64,000 bases of DNA from Neospora caninum Liverpool (lineage: Eukaryota > Apicomplexa > Conoidasida > Eucoccidiorida > Sarcocystidae). Both the position numbers and the translations under genes were made by a program. The notes beneath the pieces were generated by a model. It did no database searches. It saw nothing but the letters and a program-made list of their open reading frames with translations, and was not told where the DNA came from. Shown here one piece after another: positions 26,701-38,052 of this stretch. Position 1 is the stretch's first letter. Every line of letters starts with the position of its first letter. Location: contig NC_018391.1 in the NCBI RefSeq assembly GCF_000208865.1, forward strand, positions 372,001 to 436,000. Reading direction: 5' to 3'.

Positions 26701-28763
26701 AACCCTACGGAGAAAAACACGCGGTCCACGGCTGACGACGCCAGAACAGAGGGCGTCGGGGACGGCAGGGGCGAAGACAGCGACGCCTCGCATTACGCAT
26801 GCGGAACAGTTCTGGATTTTTTCCGCAGGTGTTTGGCCGCTCGCGCAAAAGCGGGTTTTGCGTCCACCGCTCCGCTTCGATGAGAAACCCCTCTTCACGT
26901 GCGTATGGAGAGACACAGCGAAATGTGGGATGGTGACATACGCGTTCTTCCATGAGCACGTGCACTTGCAGGCATCTTCTTTTACCTTCAGCGAGAGCCT
27001 GTTCATCGGTCAGACTCTTGAGTGTGTGGCACACGCTCTCTTCCAAGAAGGCAGGCAGCTTGGCGACGGCCATCTCGTAGCCGCGCACGACGTCATTCGG
27101 ATGCAGGCCTTGCTTCAAGAGATACTCTGCCTGAACACGGATGCCAAGAAATCGCGAAACGCGACACAGAAGGTTGAGGGGCAGAAAAACGTCAAGACGA
27201 CGGCAGAGCCGAAGCCGTGGACAGACACGGCATCCAGAGGAACACGTGAAGACGCCACGATCAGAGCGCACCCCAGCGAGCAGGTAACGAGAGAAGTCGC
27301 GTGCACGGGAGCGGAAGCGGCGAACACGAAGAGACATCTCCAATTGTGCGTTTCTTTTCCTTTACACCAATCCCTGTGTACATCCTGGTGGGCTGCGCAT
27401 CGCTCATGGGTGGCATAACAGCCACAAGCACATCGGCGAGCATCCCAGACCTGTTCTCAGCTGAAGCTCCCGACAGAGCAGACGCGGCTTCTTCGTCTCG
27501 CACGAAGTCCATGTTCCTCGCGTGATGTGACTCTTCTCTCTGTAGCTGTAGTCCGGTCAGTTCCTTTACCTGCGCCAGAAGTTGCCCAGCGAAGACGAGA
27601 AGAAGATTGACGGCGCCGCCAAACTCCTGCTGCTGCATCTCTGCCGCCAGCGCGAGCATCTTCGCCGCGGGGTGCTGGACCTCGAGTTCCTTCACGATCA
27701 GCGCGGTGTGAGCAGTCACGATTCGCTTCCCGAGCGAAGTGACGACCAACTTTGACAAACTGTTCGGCCCTGCGAAAGGCGACACGCCAAACACGCCGGC
27801 CGATGTGGCGAGACGGCCGCATCCACACGCCCTCAAAGACTGACTTGAATCGATAGACAGCCAGAATGCCTAGTTTCTGAAACAGGGCTGACCAGTTTGG
27901 ATGCAAACACACGAGACCTGTAAGGCGAAACAGATATACCCTTTGTGTACATCAAGTCTCTGAAGAAAAGCTCACCGAGAGAAGTACGAGTCAGATCGGT
28001 GAGCGCCTTGCACGCGTCTATGTTCTTCGCCGTCACTTCATCGATACCCGTGAAGCTCCGGTGGCCCTCCTTCAGGAGGCCCGAGAGGCCGTACCGGTTT
28101 GCGAACTGCAAAGAGAAGCGAGCGAAATGAGGAAAAAATGGGGAAATCCAAAACACATCCAAAGACCTCAATACGACTGCGGTTCCAGTCTCTGCGCAGT
28201 TCCGTATATATAGATATATAGATATATATGCCAGTGGGCGTATTTCGTACATGCGCATATGCATATGAGTCCATGTATTTGGTCTTGATGCTGTAGACGC
28301 GCATGTCTTCTTTACGTTCAACTGTGCCGGGGGAAGGAAGACGGCTATCGTGAAGGCTCCTCTTCCTCTTGTCAGAAGGTAGTCCACACAGGGAGGTGAA
28401 GGCGAGAGACCGAACCGGCTCACCAAGGAAGACCGACACCACGTCTATTGGAAGCGGAATGGAAACGCAACGACGCAGAATTGCCCGCCGCATACAGCGT
28501 GCGTTCCTCCACATATCTGGATATACACTAGGGCATCTATATGTTTGCACACGAGTTCCGGATCTTGCCGTAGATTCACTTCGCACCACCAAAACTTGAG
28601 TCAGACGCAGGTGGCCCTCGCGCACACATCGAGAGTCAAGTATTGGAAGGAAACGCAGACATGTAGGTCGAGTAGCAACAGGGAAGATGTCCCTTTCGGC
28701 CTACCCCAGCAGGAAGACATCCTCGACGATAGAACTGACAGAAGCGAGGAGGAGACTCACCAT
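23717..28763 (-). CDS. CCT8: T-complex protein 1 subunit theta (CCT theta), chaperonin
   Basis: Subunit of the cytosolic TRiC/CCT chaperonin ring that folds actin and tubulin. Ten exons join in frame: 28763-28761, 28105-27976, 27769-27570, 27130-26986, 26685-26482, 25970-25711, 25405-25340, 24951-24694, 24439-24328 and 24003-23717, giving 554 aa (family about 550). All junctions are GT-AG with consistent phase. Family landmarks in order: GLLKEGHRSFTGIDE near the N-terminus, ELEVQHPAAKM in the equatorial domain, FDVENIRVAKLVGG and TEAKGTVLVHNAEELKNF in the intermediate/apical part, TVVLRGST, GAGATEMEM, and LTVLRVDQIIMARPAGGP near the C-terminus, a theta signature. The start is a one-codon coding exon: ATG directly abuts a GTGAGT donor. 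Oddity: the TNDAAT motif of human CCT8 reads TAHTAL here, and GDGTN reads GGAVN, so two phosphate/Mg-binding aspartates are missing, whereas the later ERAxDD aspartate is kept. Confidence 0.95.
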
Positions 28764-29856
28764 TCTGGTGGATGAAATGAAAATCGATGGCAGAGGAAGT
28801 TCCCAGTAAGAGCGCTGCAATAGAGAAGAACGCCGGCTCTCTGTTAATCACGTGTGCGTCCAGAGAGCAGAAGCAGCCGGGAGAACGAGAAGGCGGAGAA
28901 GAAAACGAGAAGGTTGGAGGTAAAGAACTCGTGGGGGGGGAGAGGAGGCGACTGAGTGAAGAGAAAGAGACACTGCGCGGGAGGTAGGCGGCGAAGTGAA
29001 GTTTGAAGAAGATGAACGGAAGGGGAAAAGAAAGAACGAAGGTGAAAAGAACGAGATTTGGGTAAGTCACCCTGTGCATGCAGGGAAGACACGTGGCACA
29101 CAAGTGCGAAGGTGAAGGGTTACTTCCGGACAAGAAGGGGGGGGAACCCGGATGTATGTGGAGGGACGAAAAGAACGGGAAAAACTCCGTACGTTTTTTG
29201 CAGCAGAAAAAATTAAATGTCGCCGTTCTTCTTCCACTTCTCTCGATCCTACGCCCGCTCACCTTACCGTCGTGGAGATAAGCGAGAAAAACAAATCCCG
29301 ATGCAGCTGAAGGGAGAGAGTAAGATCGCACAACAGAGAGGAGTACTCGATGCTCAGTCGCAAGAGCACCGAAACAGAAAAACAAAACAGCGGGAGCGGA
29401 GAGAGAAAGAACACAGCAGAAGAAAGGAAGATGCTACACACCTGTCACCGCCCTCTCCCTCGACGCCTCACCCTCTTTTCTCCCACCTGTGCGCCGCGTG
29501 CTCTCGCTGTGTGTCTTCCTCGTCCGAGAAGCAGTATAGGGCTCCGCTGCCTGGTGATCTGGACGCAAAAAATCCGCATGCACATGCGGGACCTTCGCTG
29601 GCGATGAGATGAACTATCCATGGTGAAGAAGCCTCTACCTTTGTCCGCCGATGGGTCTTTACAAAGAATGATCTCGCTCCCCTGTTTCCGTGTCTTCAAT
29701 TCTCTCGAAACTGTTTAAATGCGGTGTCTGAGACGAGTGCGACAGATGGAGCAGGAGGGGGAAAGAGAGGAAAGCAGCAGTATAATTGCCAGGAGGCGAT
29801 ACGGATACTCGCTTGCGGAGTTGCATTCATATCCAGACATGATGAACCTTCCTCAG

Positions 29857-30028
29857 GTCCCCCAAGAAGAAGTTGGCGGACGCGAAAGTGAAGGAAGAAC
29901 TCGACAGACAGCACGAGAAATGTCAACATAGATACGACGCAGTTGACACATGCGTTACTCAGATGCTCGAACACGACCAAAAATCCAAGAGGAAATATGC
30001 CCGACTTCAGCAGTGCAAGTCTCAGTGG
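29857..30028 (+). CDS. Orphan exon, possible CX9C (CHCH-type) mitochondrial protein
   Basis: An internal-looking exon is bounded by CTTCCTCAG upstream and GTAAGC downstream. It is open in one frame for 57 codons after a single leading base, and upstream stops in that frame require a splice. The peptide is charged and helical. It contains two cysteines spaced CX9C (segment KCQHRYDAVDTC), then a 20-residue gap, then a third cysteine (LQQCKSQW). Twin CX9C proteins are small, imported into the mitochondrial intermembrane space and oxidised there by Mia40. The second motif here is either split by the intron or degenerate, with Ser at the first position. I could not place the first and last exons with confidence; a mini-exon ending at the GTGAAG donor near 29621 would match phase. 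A chance open frame remains possible. Confidence 0.35.
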
Positions 30029-31482
30029 GTAAGCGAAGAAGAGATGCAAACAGAGATACACATGTGCAGTTAAATGCATATAGACTGTACACTACCCGTA
30101 TCAGCAGTTCTGTCTAAATGTAATGATAAACACACTTGCACATAAGTACGAGACGTCGCAAGAGGCGGCAGAACACGCAACACGCGAAAGAATCGGCGGG
30201 AGAAACGAAGGCGGAAAGGAGACAAATGGAACAACAAATGAAAAAAAGGAAGCGCAGGGGAAAGGGAAGAAACATGAGTGTCGGTTCAGTGGTGGTTCTC
30301 TGGAATTCCACGTGACCATCTAGCAGGCGAATGCCTGTTCTTTGTTTTACGTCGGGAGTTTTTGTACAGTCACATTCCGACGAAGACGTCTTGATTTTGT
30401 GAGGTGGCTACTCACCAAATGCCGGACAAAAGAGAAAAAACATTTTTCTCTTAACCCTTTGTATTTGCGCATTACGCTGACTCACGCCTGGTCAGTGGAC
30501 GGTGTCCGCAAACAGGGATTTTTTTGTCGTTTTGCTCATCTCTTTTGTGTCTCTTCCTCTCTGTCTCTCTCTGCCCTCTTCGGTCTGAACATTTCCTTCA
30601 CTCGGCTCTCTCTACCTGCAGCTCTCCACTATTTTTCACTAGCTAGTGTTCTCCTTTCCTTGGCACCACCTCTTGTCTGTGTCTCCACTTCTCGCTTCTG
30701 CTCTCTTTCTGTTTTCTCTATCCCTTTCGCTCTCTTCGTGGGCTCCCCTCTTGTCTCTTCTCTCTTGCTTCTTCCTAGAGAAGCCGGTAGTGGGAACCAG
30801 AAGCGCAAATCTCTCGACAAGGCAGCAAAGACATGCAAAACTGTTTAACTAGGATCCAGCAACGACCAACTGAATCGGTCAAACTGGAAAAGCGGGTGAA
30901 GAGTGAAGGCTTATTCATGGTTCCCTCACTAGACAGAGGCTTCCTCGCGGGAAAGAAGCATTGCGAGATGCAGGCTGTGCGTTTACCCGTGTTTATACCC
31001 GAGCAATGCATGTAGATATATCTTTCAGATACATCACCGAACATAAGCAGTCGCATAGCCGAGAGGTGCTCGAGCTCATGAGCGCGATTTCCCCAACAGA
31101 TACGTACCATCCGCAGGTACCTCATTTCCAGGCATGAAGCACATATACCCCTCTATTGTACAGGTGTGGTGTGTGAGTGTGCCTCTGGGTATATTCATGT
31201 AAAGACGAATGCACAAATCAGTTAAGCATGTATATGCATACACTGACGGTAAGACGAATTCTCTATAAGAGGCGCGCCTGCGGTAATTTCGGTGTTTCGC
31301 AGCGTTTAGGGTGCATGTACTAGACAGTTAGACGGGCGCATGCGATGGAGAAATGCTTTTTGCACCATTCCAATGAAAAACCACTTCTCCCTCATGAAAT
31401 ATATCCCCGCTCACACACAAGCTGACTGGATGTGCAGGCATGAGGATGAAATGAGTGGACGCATATGCAGATATCTGCGTGC

Positions 31483-31523
<41 letters not shown>

Positions 31524-31525
31524 CA
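31483..31525. repeat. (TA)n microsatellite
   Basis: TA repeat interrupted once by a TACA step, within intergenic sequence left of the hydroxylase exon. Confidence 0.85.
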
Positions 31526-32017
31526 TGTGTATACATAATGGCACACAGATTTTTATCCATCTTTGAATCCATACATATAGAGACTCCCACGAGGTAGCTG
31601 GCATCCAAAGCGATCCGGCTTGTTCAGTCGTGACTGCTAGCGAGCGGCGGTGAAATGGGGAGGCCGCAGGGTACCTGATTGATCCAAGACGAGTCCCCAA
31701 GAGATCTACCTCACCACATCATATAGTCGTACTAGTGCCTCAACATGTCTCTCTATACATACATGTACAGATGCAGATGGGGATATGAATAAAATAGCAA
31801 TCGCCGACCCGCAATTCGGTTGATGTAGAAGTTGTACACTGCGCTTGTCACCAATGAGGGATCGTGGATTTCTCCCCTTGTTGCAGTCTAAGCATGGGAA
31901 TGGTACACGTAAGATAACTTGAGACATGCAGACCAGTTATGCATATTTCCTGAATACCTCTACATACACACATCCGAGTATGCCGTGAACGGCGAAACCG
32001 AAATACAGGTATGTGGC

Positions 32018-32248
32018 CTAGAACCTGAGGGAGTCACGCGGCAAACGCACATCTGTGGAAACGTGCAAGGCCCCAGTTTCCTTGTTATATCTCGTTGAGA
32101 ACGGCTTGTGGATGTTTTTTTGAATGTATCGAAGAAGACGGTCGCGCACATCTTTCAAACTCTCAGCGGCGTACAGGAGCGGCTGGTACGTGGTGATGGG
32201 GAACTCCTGCTGCGCTGCGTCTTCAGGATGCCACTGAAGAATCTTCAC
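32018..32248 (-). CDS. Aromatic amino acid hydroxylase, C-terminal exon only (gene cut by assembly gap)
   Basis: This terminal exon of 76 codons plus stop begins after a TTTTGCAG acceptor, in phase 0. The segment TTYQPLLYAAESLKD followed by KPFSTRYNKETG matches the C-terminal end of the catalytic domain of phenylalanine/tyrosine hydroxylases, where human PAH has the equivalent EFQPLYYVAESFND and RPFSVRYDPYT. These iron- and pterin-dependent enzymes convert phenylalanine to tyrosine and tyrosine to DOPA. Toxoplasma and close relatives are known to carry two such genes, and I cannot tell which copy this is. The iron-binding His/Glu residues lie in upstream exons that are absent: sequence to 32628 reads as intron, then the gap begins, and SRS-type flank follows beyond it. 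The product ends LRF directly before TAG. The sequence alone cannot show whether the gene is complete in the organism. Confidence 0.85.
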   Translation of the reverse strand: MKILQWHPEDAAQQEFPITTYQPLLYAAESLKDVRDRLLRYIQKNIHKPFSTRYNKETGALHVSTDVRLPRDSLRF

Positions 32249-32628
32249 CTGCAAAAGACAGAGGAAAGGGGGAGCGAGACGCAGCGAAAATAGAAAAAAG
32301 GCCCACGAGGTCTCAGCACGAAGAAGAAAAGCAACACTGTACAGAAACTGCAACACGGCCTAGTGCCGGTAGCCAGTCCGGAAATTGCTTTTTCCGGATG
32401 CTGCTAATGAGATTCCCCATGGAAAAGAAAGGCGGAAACAGGCAGAAACGACACAAAAACACAGAACCGTCAACAGAGCGAAAGGAAAAAATGGAAACGA
32501 AAACGAAGCAAGATAGAGGGGCACCAGAAAACAGCAAAAAGACTACTCCTAAGAAAGGGGCACACGATACCGGGTGGTGTAGCACTACAGAAGAAACGAC
32601 AGATACATACGTGTGCGGACGTGCATAC
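32249..32628 (-). other. Intron-like sequence of the hydroxylase up to the gap
   Basis: On the minus strand this is a T-rich, C/T-rich stretch leading to the TTTTGCAG acceptor at 32249. No second hydroxylase exon is visible in it, so the next upstream exon must lie inside or beyond the gap. Confidence 0.6.
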
Positions 32629-32728
32629 NNNNNNNNNNNNNNNNNNNNNNNNNNNNNNNNNNNNNNNNNNNNNNNNNNNNNNNNNNNNNNNNNNNNNNNN
32701 NNNNNNNNNNNNNNNNNNNNNNNNNNNN
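32629..32728. other. Assembly gap, 100 N
   Basis: Exactly 100 ambiguous bases, the conventional filler for a gap of unknown size. The left edge is hydroxylase intron and the right edge is low-complexity CA/TA-rich sequence followed by SRS-array flank, so adjacency and distance across it are unproven. Confidence 1.
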
Positions 32729-33597
32729 ACAGACAGCGACTATACCCTACACACATCAGACTACGCACAGGCATTTACATACCTGGATGTAAATACCTGT
32801 GATTTCACGACCTCTCCGCCCGACTTGTTCGCGTTTCTGACGCGACCGTCTCGTGTGTCTCCACCCCGCCCCCCTTGCTGTACGTTACTTCTTGCCTCTG
32901 GTGCACGATGCGTTGCTCCTGATTGCGGCTGTCATCATCTACATCCGCTCCCCCCGATGCACACAGAACCCCCCCATCCCCCTTTGACGCCCTATCTAGG
33001 TAGTCGACCGCCGAAGAAGGCAACACCGAAACACGCGCGAGTTTGACACAAATTCTGCTTCTTCCTTCTCCTTCCCCTCTCCCGCCAAACTCTCTAGAGG
33101 GTGAACCACGACTGGCGCACCCGCAGAGGATTAGAAAAGAACAAAGGGTGAAACGGACGTTGCATTGTATGTGACATGCTGTTACGCCGTTAAGTGCAGC
33201 TGGTGCCACTAGGGAGGTGCCGAACAAACGATATTATTTACGAATAGATACAGAAACGTCTTTTCGATCACTGTCGTCGAGGCTTAATAACTCCTGCGTA
33301 AAGCATCGTGGCAGTCCTGTTCAAGTCACCAGCGAGGTTATATCGCTTTGCAGTCTCTCTATGCTTTCTCCTATAGGCCGGTCAAGCCTCCAGAGCAGTA
33401 CACTTGTGTGCACTACAATTTACTTCTTGGGAAATATTGGAATCACTCCTTCAACTCAAACCGCAAATGTTTTCACATACATCAGAGTCGCATGCGTCCA
33501 TGTGCCCATTATGAGGGGAGACATAGACACAGATAGACAAAAATGGACTTTTCTTTGGTGACGATAAACCCGGGTGGCCTTCACTTCACAGACATTT

Positions 33598-33632
<35 letters not shown>

Positions 33633-33949
33633 TACATAAATTTGGCATTGTACGACCGCAGCATGCACCTGTCTGCGGATGAATTTATGAGTATGGGGTG
33701 CCTGTCTAGGCAGCTGTCTATCGTAGACGTTGACTCCGAGGCTCAGCAAGAACCACCACAGCGAGGAACATGATTTGTAACCTTGCAGAAAGTATTCCTT
33801 CCCCCTTAGCACGATAAAAGGAACAATCGCAGCGACAGAAGGGTCGGTCCGAAACGAAGCAACACACCATAGACGCGAAACTCGTTGACTGGTGTCGACA
33901 ACAAAAAACTCACAAAAAATTCCAGCAATCCCTACCACCCAGACTCTGC
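32729..33949. repeat. SRS 3' flank, repeat family copy 1
   Basis: Sequence downstream of SRS locus 1. The part around 33060-33260 (C/T-rich block, then the GGTGCCGAACAAACGATATT region) recurs in related form around 37250-37400 and 41530-41720, downstream of loci 2 and 3. This marks the flank as part of the duplicated unit. A (TA)n run sits at 33600-33629. No gene is seen. Confidence 0.6.
33600..33629. repeat. (TA)n microsatellite
   Basis: Uninterrupted TA run about 320 bp downstream of the stop codon of SRS locus 1. Confidence 0.9.
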
Positions 33950-35134
33950 CTAGAACAGGGAACCAGCAAGAAGCCCCGCCACGGCGCGAGCGCCCGAGGC
34001 AACAGCCGCCACCTGCAGAGTGGATATCGCGGAGGATGGGACGTTCGATGCTCTAACCGTTACGAGTACATTGCAGTTCGATGTTTTCGCACCACCAAAC
34101 GTATCAGCAACAGACTCAGGATCTGATTTCGTTGCGGATGTACTCTTTGGAACACATCCCAAGCGGAGTTTCTGATCCTCGACCGGAAATCCGGATTCGG
34201 GGATCGTCAGTGTGACCGAAGATTTCTCCCCGTCCTGCTTCACCCAACTCTCCTCAAACATGGGGAGAACGTCGACATATTTCTTCGCTGTGCAGTCATC
34301 CAAATTTCCATCGTCGGGTGCACAATAATGAGTGGTCGTGATTTCAGGCATTAGGGAACCGACTCTACCACAATCGATGGTCACAGCGTTTTTCTCTGCT
34401 GTGAGCTCGACCTCCAAGGCGTTTGTGTTGCTGTTTTGACCGTAGGCACAAGTGACAACGTTGTTGGTTTCGGAAGAAGGTCTCGCTTCCACATGTACCG
34501 GCACTTTGCACGAAACTGTAGCGGCACGAACTTGCGCGAGAGTTGGCGTGTTCTCCTTACAGCCGACGAAGAATGGCTTGTCTGTGAAAGGGAGATCGTC
34601 CTGAGTTAACGTCAGGGTCCACGTTTCGCCGGTTTTGGGAGTTCGAGATCTTGATTCCTTTACCCACGCCACATCGTTGCTAGTCCCGAGAAGGTCTTGC
34701 AGTGGGACCTCAGTGCCTTCAGAACCTTGAGCTTCCCCGAACTTGCAATTGTTTGCACTACCAGCCTGATTAGGGTCACACACGTTAGTTAGGTCTTCGG
34801 GCACGGCGCCGTTGTTCTCACCAGAGCAATCTAATGTAGCGGTGAGATTGTCTCTGGACAATGTCAACGCGGTAGCTCCTGCCTGGGAAGCCGTATGAGC
34901 AGTGTTTTGTACCAACTCACACCGGGCCACTTGCCCCTTAAATGTTGGTCCATTCTGGGTTTTCCCGGAGCGACCGAGTTGCGCAGTCTGAGTCAGAGGC
35001 ACTTCCTGCAATGTTTCTGCACCAGCCTGCCCGACAGACAAAAGTACAACTCCACCCAGGCAAACCGCCATCAATTTGCTGGCCCTGGACCTGAACCCTC
35101 CACCAAGTTGGCCGATCCGCTGAGACCTCGCCAT
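33950..35134 (-). CDS. SRS domain-containing surface antigen, locus 1
   Basis: Single-exon gene of 394 aa, a GPI-anchored SAG1-related surface protein used by coccidian zoites for host-cell attachment and immune interaction. I chose the ATG at 35134 (MARSQRIGQL) because the paralogs share this position; the frame stays open further upstream without conservation. Residues ~18-37 (SKLMAVCLGGVVLLSVGQ) form a signal peptide. Domain D1 has six cysteines (ARC, LDC, NVC, NNC, VGC, VSC) and D2 has six (VTC, IDC, HYC, DDC, LGC, SNC), the canonical SRS fold pattern. The last ~25 residues are small and hydrophobic, ending LLAGSLF, a GPI-attachment tail. D1 is of the ESRSRT subtype and D2 of the SLMPE/TTTHYC subtype. 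It is the leftmost locus of the array, next to the assembly gap. Confidence 0.93.
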   Translation of the reverse strand: MARSQRIGQLGGGFRSRASKLMAVCLGGVVLLSVGQAGAETLQEVPLTQTAQLGRSGKTQNGPTFKGQVARCELVQNTAHTASQAGATALTLSRDNLTATLDCSGENNGAVPEDLTNVCDPNQAGSANNCKFGEAQGSEGTEVPLQDLLGTSNDVAWVKESRSRTPKTGETWTLTLTQDDLPFTDKPFFVGCKENTPTLAQVRAATVSCKVPVHVEARPSSETNNVVTCAYGQNSNTNALEVELTAEKNAVTIDCGRVGSLMPEITTTHYCAPDDGNLDDCTAKKYVDVLPMFEESWVKQDGEKSSVTLTIPESGFPVEDQKLRLGCVPKSTSATKSDPESVADTFGGAKTSNCNVLVTVRASNVPSSAISTLQVAAVASGARAVAGLLAGSLF

Positions 35135-35420
35135 TGCATAGACACTCGATACCCGTTTTTTGCCGAAAAAACATCGAACAAAAGAACAGTACACGCAAAA
35201 CAAACGACCAACACACAGCAACCACATGGAATTCCAGATTTCGAGGACTTTTTTTTCTTGTAAAACGCAGCAAATCTGCAGAACCCCCTGTTACGGGCTG
35301 TCCAGGCGCATGTTGGGGATCTGAAACCCCCTGGGTGCCCTGTCGATAACCCCCCGCGGAGAAATGTTTCTTGCCTTGCTGCTTCTCGCCGGACTCGGGT
35401 TCCCCGCGCACAAGCGCGAT
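35135..35420 (-). promoter_or_regulatory. Conserved 5' flank of SRS locus 1
   Basis: Sequence upstream of the ATG is shared with the other loci. A GGGG...CCCC element with the conserved CCCTGGGT core lies about 175 bp upstream of the start, at about 35310-35335. The proximity to the start and its conservation suggest promoter or 5' UTR function, which is inference. Confidence 0.4.
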
Positions 35421-38052
35421 CGACGTATGATCCTTGCCTATTTGTTCTTCGCGCTAGTTTTAGGGGTGAACGTCTTTTAACAAGAGGGATGTTGGCACTC
35501 TTCTGATAGGTTTCGGTCACATTCATTTGCTTTCTTCGACTGCTTCCACGGTTCGGTTCAAAGGACGGGACGGACTACGCGCAGTGACAGAACCCGTGTA
35601 TTACAAGACAAGAAGTGAGGAATGTCTCATTGACTCGAAGAATCGTGAGCAAAACAGAAACGTTTCTGTTCAACATGTGGGCGCCGCAGTCGAGTCTCAA
35701 CGGCAGAGGCGGATTCGTTCGCTCCTTCAACTGCTGCATATGCTCATGGGTTTTACGTAGCTTCTGCCAGAACAGCACGGAGCGCGCGGGGCACTTGACG
35801 GAAGAGCGGTTGAGTGGTGGCTGAAGTGGGAGTGAGGTCCACACAAAATACGGAGAGAAGGTGAACATGGAATTCCAGGGTGGCTCTTGCAAATGTTTGT
35901 TACGTATGTGTCTCACATGAGAAGGGAGGCCCTCACAGTTGCCAGAGGAAAGCACCGAAACAGGAGGCGGGAGCGTCGCCATGTCTTGTGGCGTTAAAAA
36001 GCCGGAACGGGATGTTCCACATGGGGAGGGGGTTGTATGATAGATACCATGCCCTACTATTCTGCATTGATTACGTGGAAATAAACCTCGGTGTGAATAA
36101 CACGCACTTGACTTACAGTTCAGGTTCTACGAGATTCTTGGCCTACAACGCAGCGGGAGAAAACCCCAGGAAGACTTCGTAAGTGAGAACCATGGTGGGC
36201 CATTTGCGCGCTTCCTTTCCTTCGCCCCCTCCTCCGGAATCGGAAGTTGACACACGTGTCGCTTGTAGGCATCCGCTGTTCCGAATCCCAGTGGCGGAGG
36301 ACAGCGAGCTACACATCTTAGGCCGATTGGTGCGACCCTCGCGTATAATGGGGTAACGCGTTTCGTAGAGATGAATATCAAACTCGAAATCCTTTGTGTC
36401 CCAAAGCGCGTGTTCCCTACAGTTACCTCTTTGTGGGTTCGGGACATCCAAAGGACCACAAGCTGCGCTCGCTCATTCCTATGCAACATCAAAACCGCCA
36501 CTTTACCACCCGACGTCGCTCTAACAGTGTCGCTAATTTACAAGGTTACGTTGTTGTCTCTCGACAGTTCTGCTCCTGTGTTTTGTACGCTAGAGAGTAG
36601 AGACCCTTATGAATACCCACATACAAGCACAAAGAGGAAGGTGCTGATGCACGGATGTGCATCACGTTGGGATCCCTTACGGTCGTCGAGAGTGTCAGAG
36701 TCGAGGCAGTGCGTATCTGTTCAGCCTGTGTCTATAACGCACCAGCGTGCCCCGTTGTCACACCCATTATTCGTGGGATTGCGTGTGCTGTAAGGGAGCA
36801 GTGTCTACGGTTCCAATCAATCTTGGTCCATGGGAGAGGGTCGCCCCTTCTCTGGCAAAGCAATTCATGTTCGTTCTCCCGGCGTACTGGGAGAAATCAC
36901 AACGACCAGCCCATCCCCTCTCGCAAAACATACATTGAGGCAGGATATTGCCTCCTTTTATATTAGGGGCCCCCTCTGACTTCCTGTCTTAAGTTTCCCT
37001 GGAAGTGTGTATGTGTGTGTTTCACTTCGTAGCTGTAGATAGCAGGTAACGCAGTTTGGCGGCAGAAAAGTTGGTAACAGTACGCAGGTGAACCCGCAAC
37101 TACGCAAGCGTATGCATATATATGCATAAGTAAACACATACGAATACGCATCGGCATATATGAATGCCCACATATATGAACGCTCACCTCTTTGTGTATA
37201 TGCTGATACAATACACCTCGGTATAATGATTCTTGTCTCGTGCGCAACCTCTCTTGCCTATGGCTTCGCTCTTTCTTTTCACGGCAGAATGATAATTTCC
37301 TGTAAGAAGCAAATATGAGACTACACGATGTGAAGCAGTTGTTCCTTTCGAGAAACGCTGGTGCCGCTGCCGGTGTGCCGAACAAAAGAGATTATTTGAG
37401 CATGGAAGCATTTGTTCAAACGCAGCCGTCCAGGCTTAGTAACCCCAGCAAAATCGTTGTGACATTTCTCTTCGAGACACCTGGTGTTTACACCATGGTA
37501 GAGACTTGCTGTTCTATTCTTTGCAGGCGGACTTAGCCTCGAGTGCAGCACGCAGGAAATACAGTTTACTGTTTAACTTGGTACCACTCCCTGAAGGCAC
37601 GCCGCAAACCTTCCCACACGAACCCACATCATATGCGTATACCTGTCGTATGTGGGCTGAGACATCCCCACATATTTACAGGCAAAAATGAAGATGTCCT
37701 CGGTGAGGATAAACCATGTGGAACCTTCAGTCCATATCCATTCTTAATACACTGGCTTGAGCACGCCATACGCCTGCACATAAATGGATGCATGCGTTGC
37801 AGGTGTGTGTCTGCGCAGCAGCCTTGTGTGGAATCTGGGGCTCACACTTGACAAGAATTGTCACATCGATGTCAATCACACGGAAACATACAAGTACAGA
37901 ATGATTCCCTCTAGTCAATACATATAGGAAAAACAAACTGAAGCTGTAACCTCATCAGCAGCAACATGCAGCGAGGAACGCGAAGATCCGAAACAGGTGC
38001 CAACGGAATCAATCCCGAAAATATCCACAAAACCCTAGCGCCTTGACTCCGC
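35421..38052. other. Spacer between SRS loci 1 and 2
   Basis: The right half (about 36960-38050) is the 3'-flank family also seen downstream of loci 1 and 3; the left half is the 5'-flank family of locus 1. It contains a degenerate tRNA-T-arm-like motif near 36281 that recurs in two other spacers. The frames are short and not conserved between copies. I see no gene here. Confidence 0.5.

Larger units (their letters stand above)
28764..32017. other. Intergenic region between CCT8 and the hydroxylase exon
   Basis: This stretch holds the CCT8 promoter, a plus-strand orphan exon (29857-30028), purine-rich and pyrimidine-rich blocks (28850-29050, 29400-29440, 30530-30780) and (TA)n tracts near 28205 and 31483-31525. 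Apart from the orphan exon I find no exon with both protein-like composition and splice logic. The 3' UTR of the hydroxylase should run leftward from 32017. Confidence 0.45.

Noticed and set aside
26327..27418. 363-codon plus-strand open frame
   Set aside because: Antisense to CCT8 exons 4 and 5 and the introns around them; CCT8 is strongly supported by homology.
28787..28805. Plus-strand ATG with a GTAAGA donor, a possible first exon divergent from CCT8
   Set aside because: Its phase does not match the CX9C exon at 29857, and it lies 24 bp from the CCT8 ATG; there is too little to call a gene.
32398..32802. Open frames running through the N gap
   Set aside because: Continuity depends on unknown bases and is meaningless.
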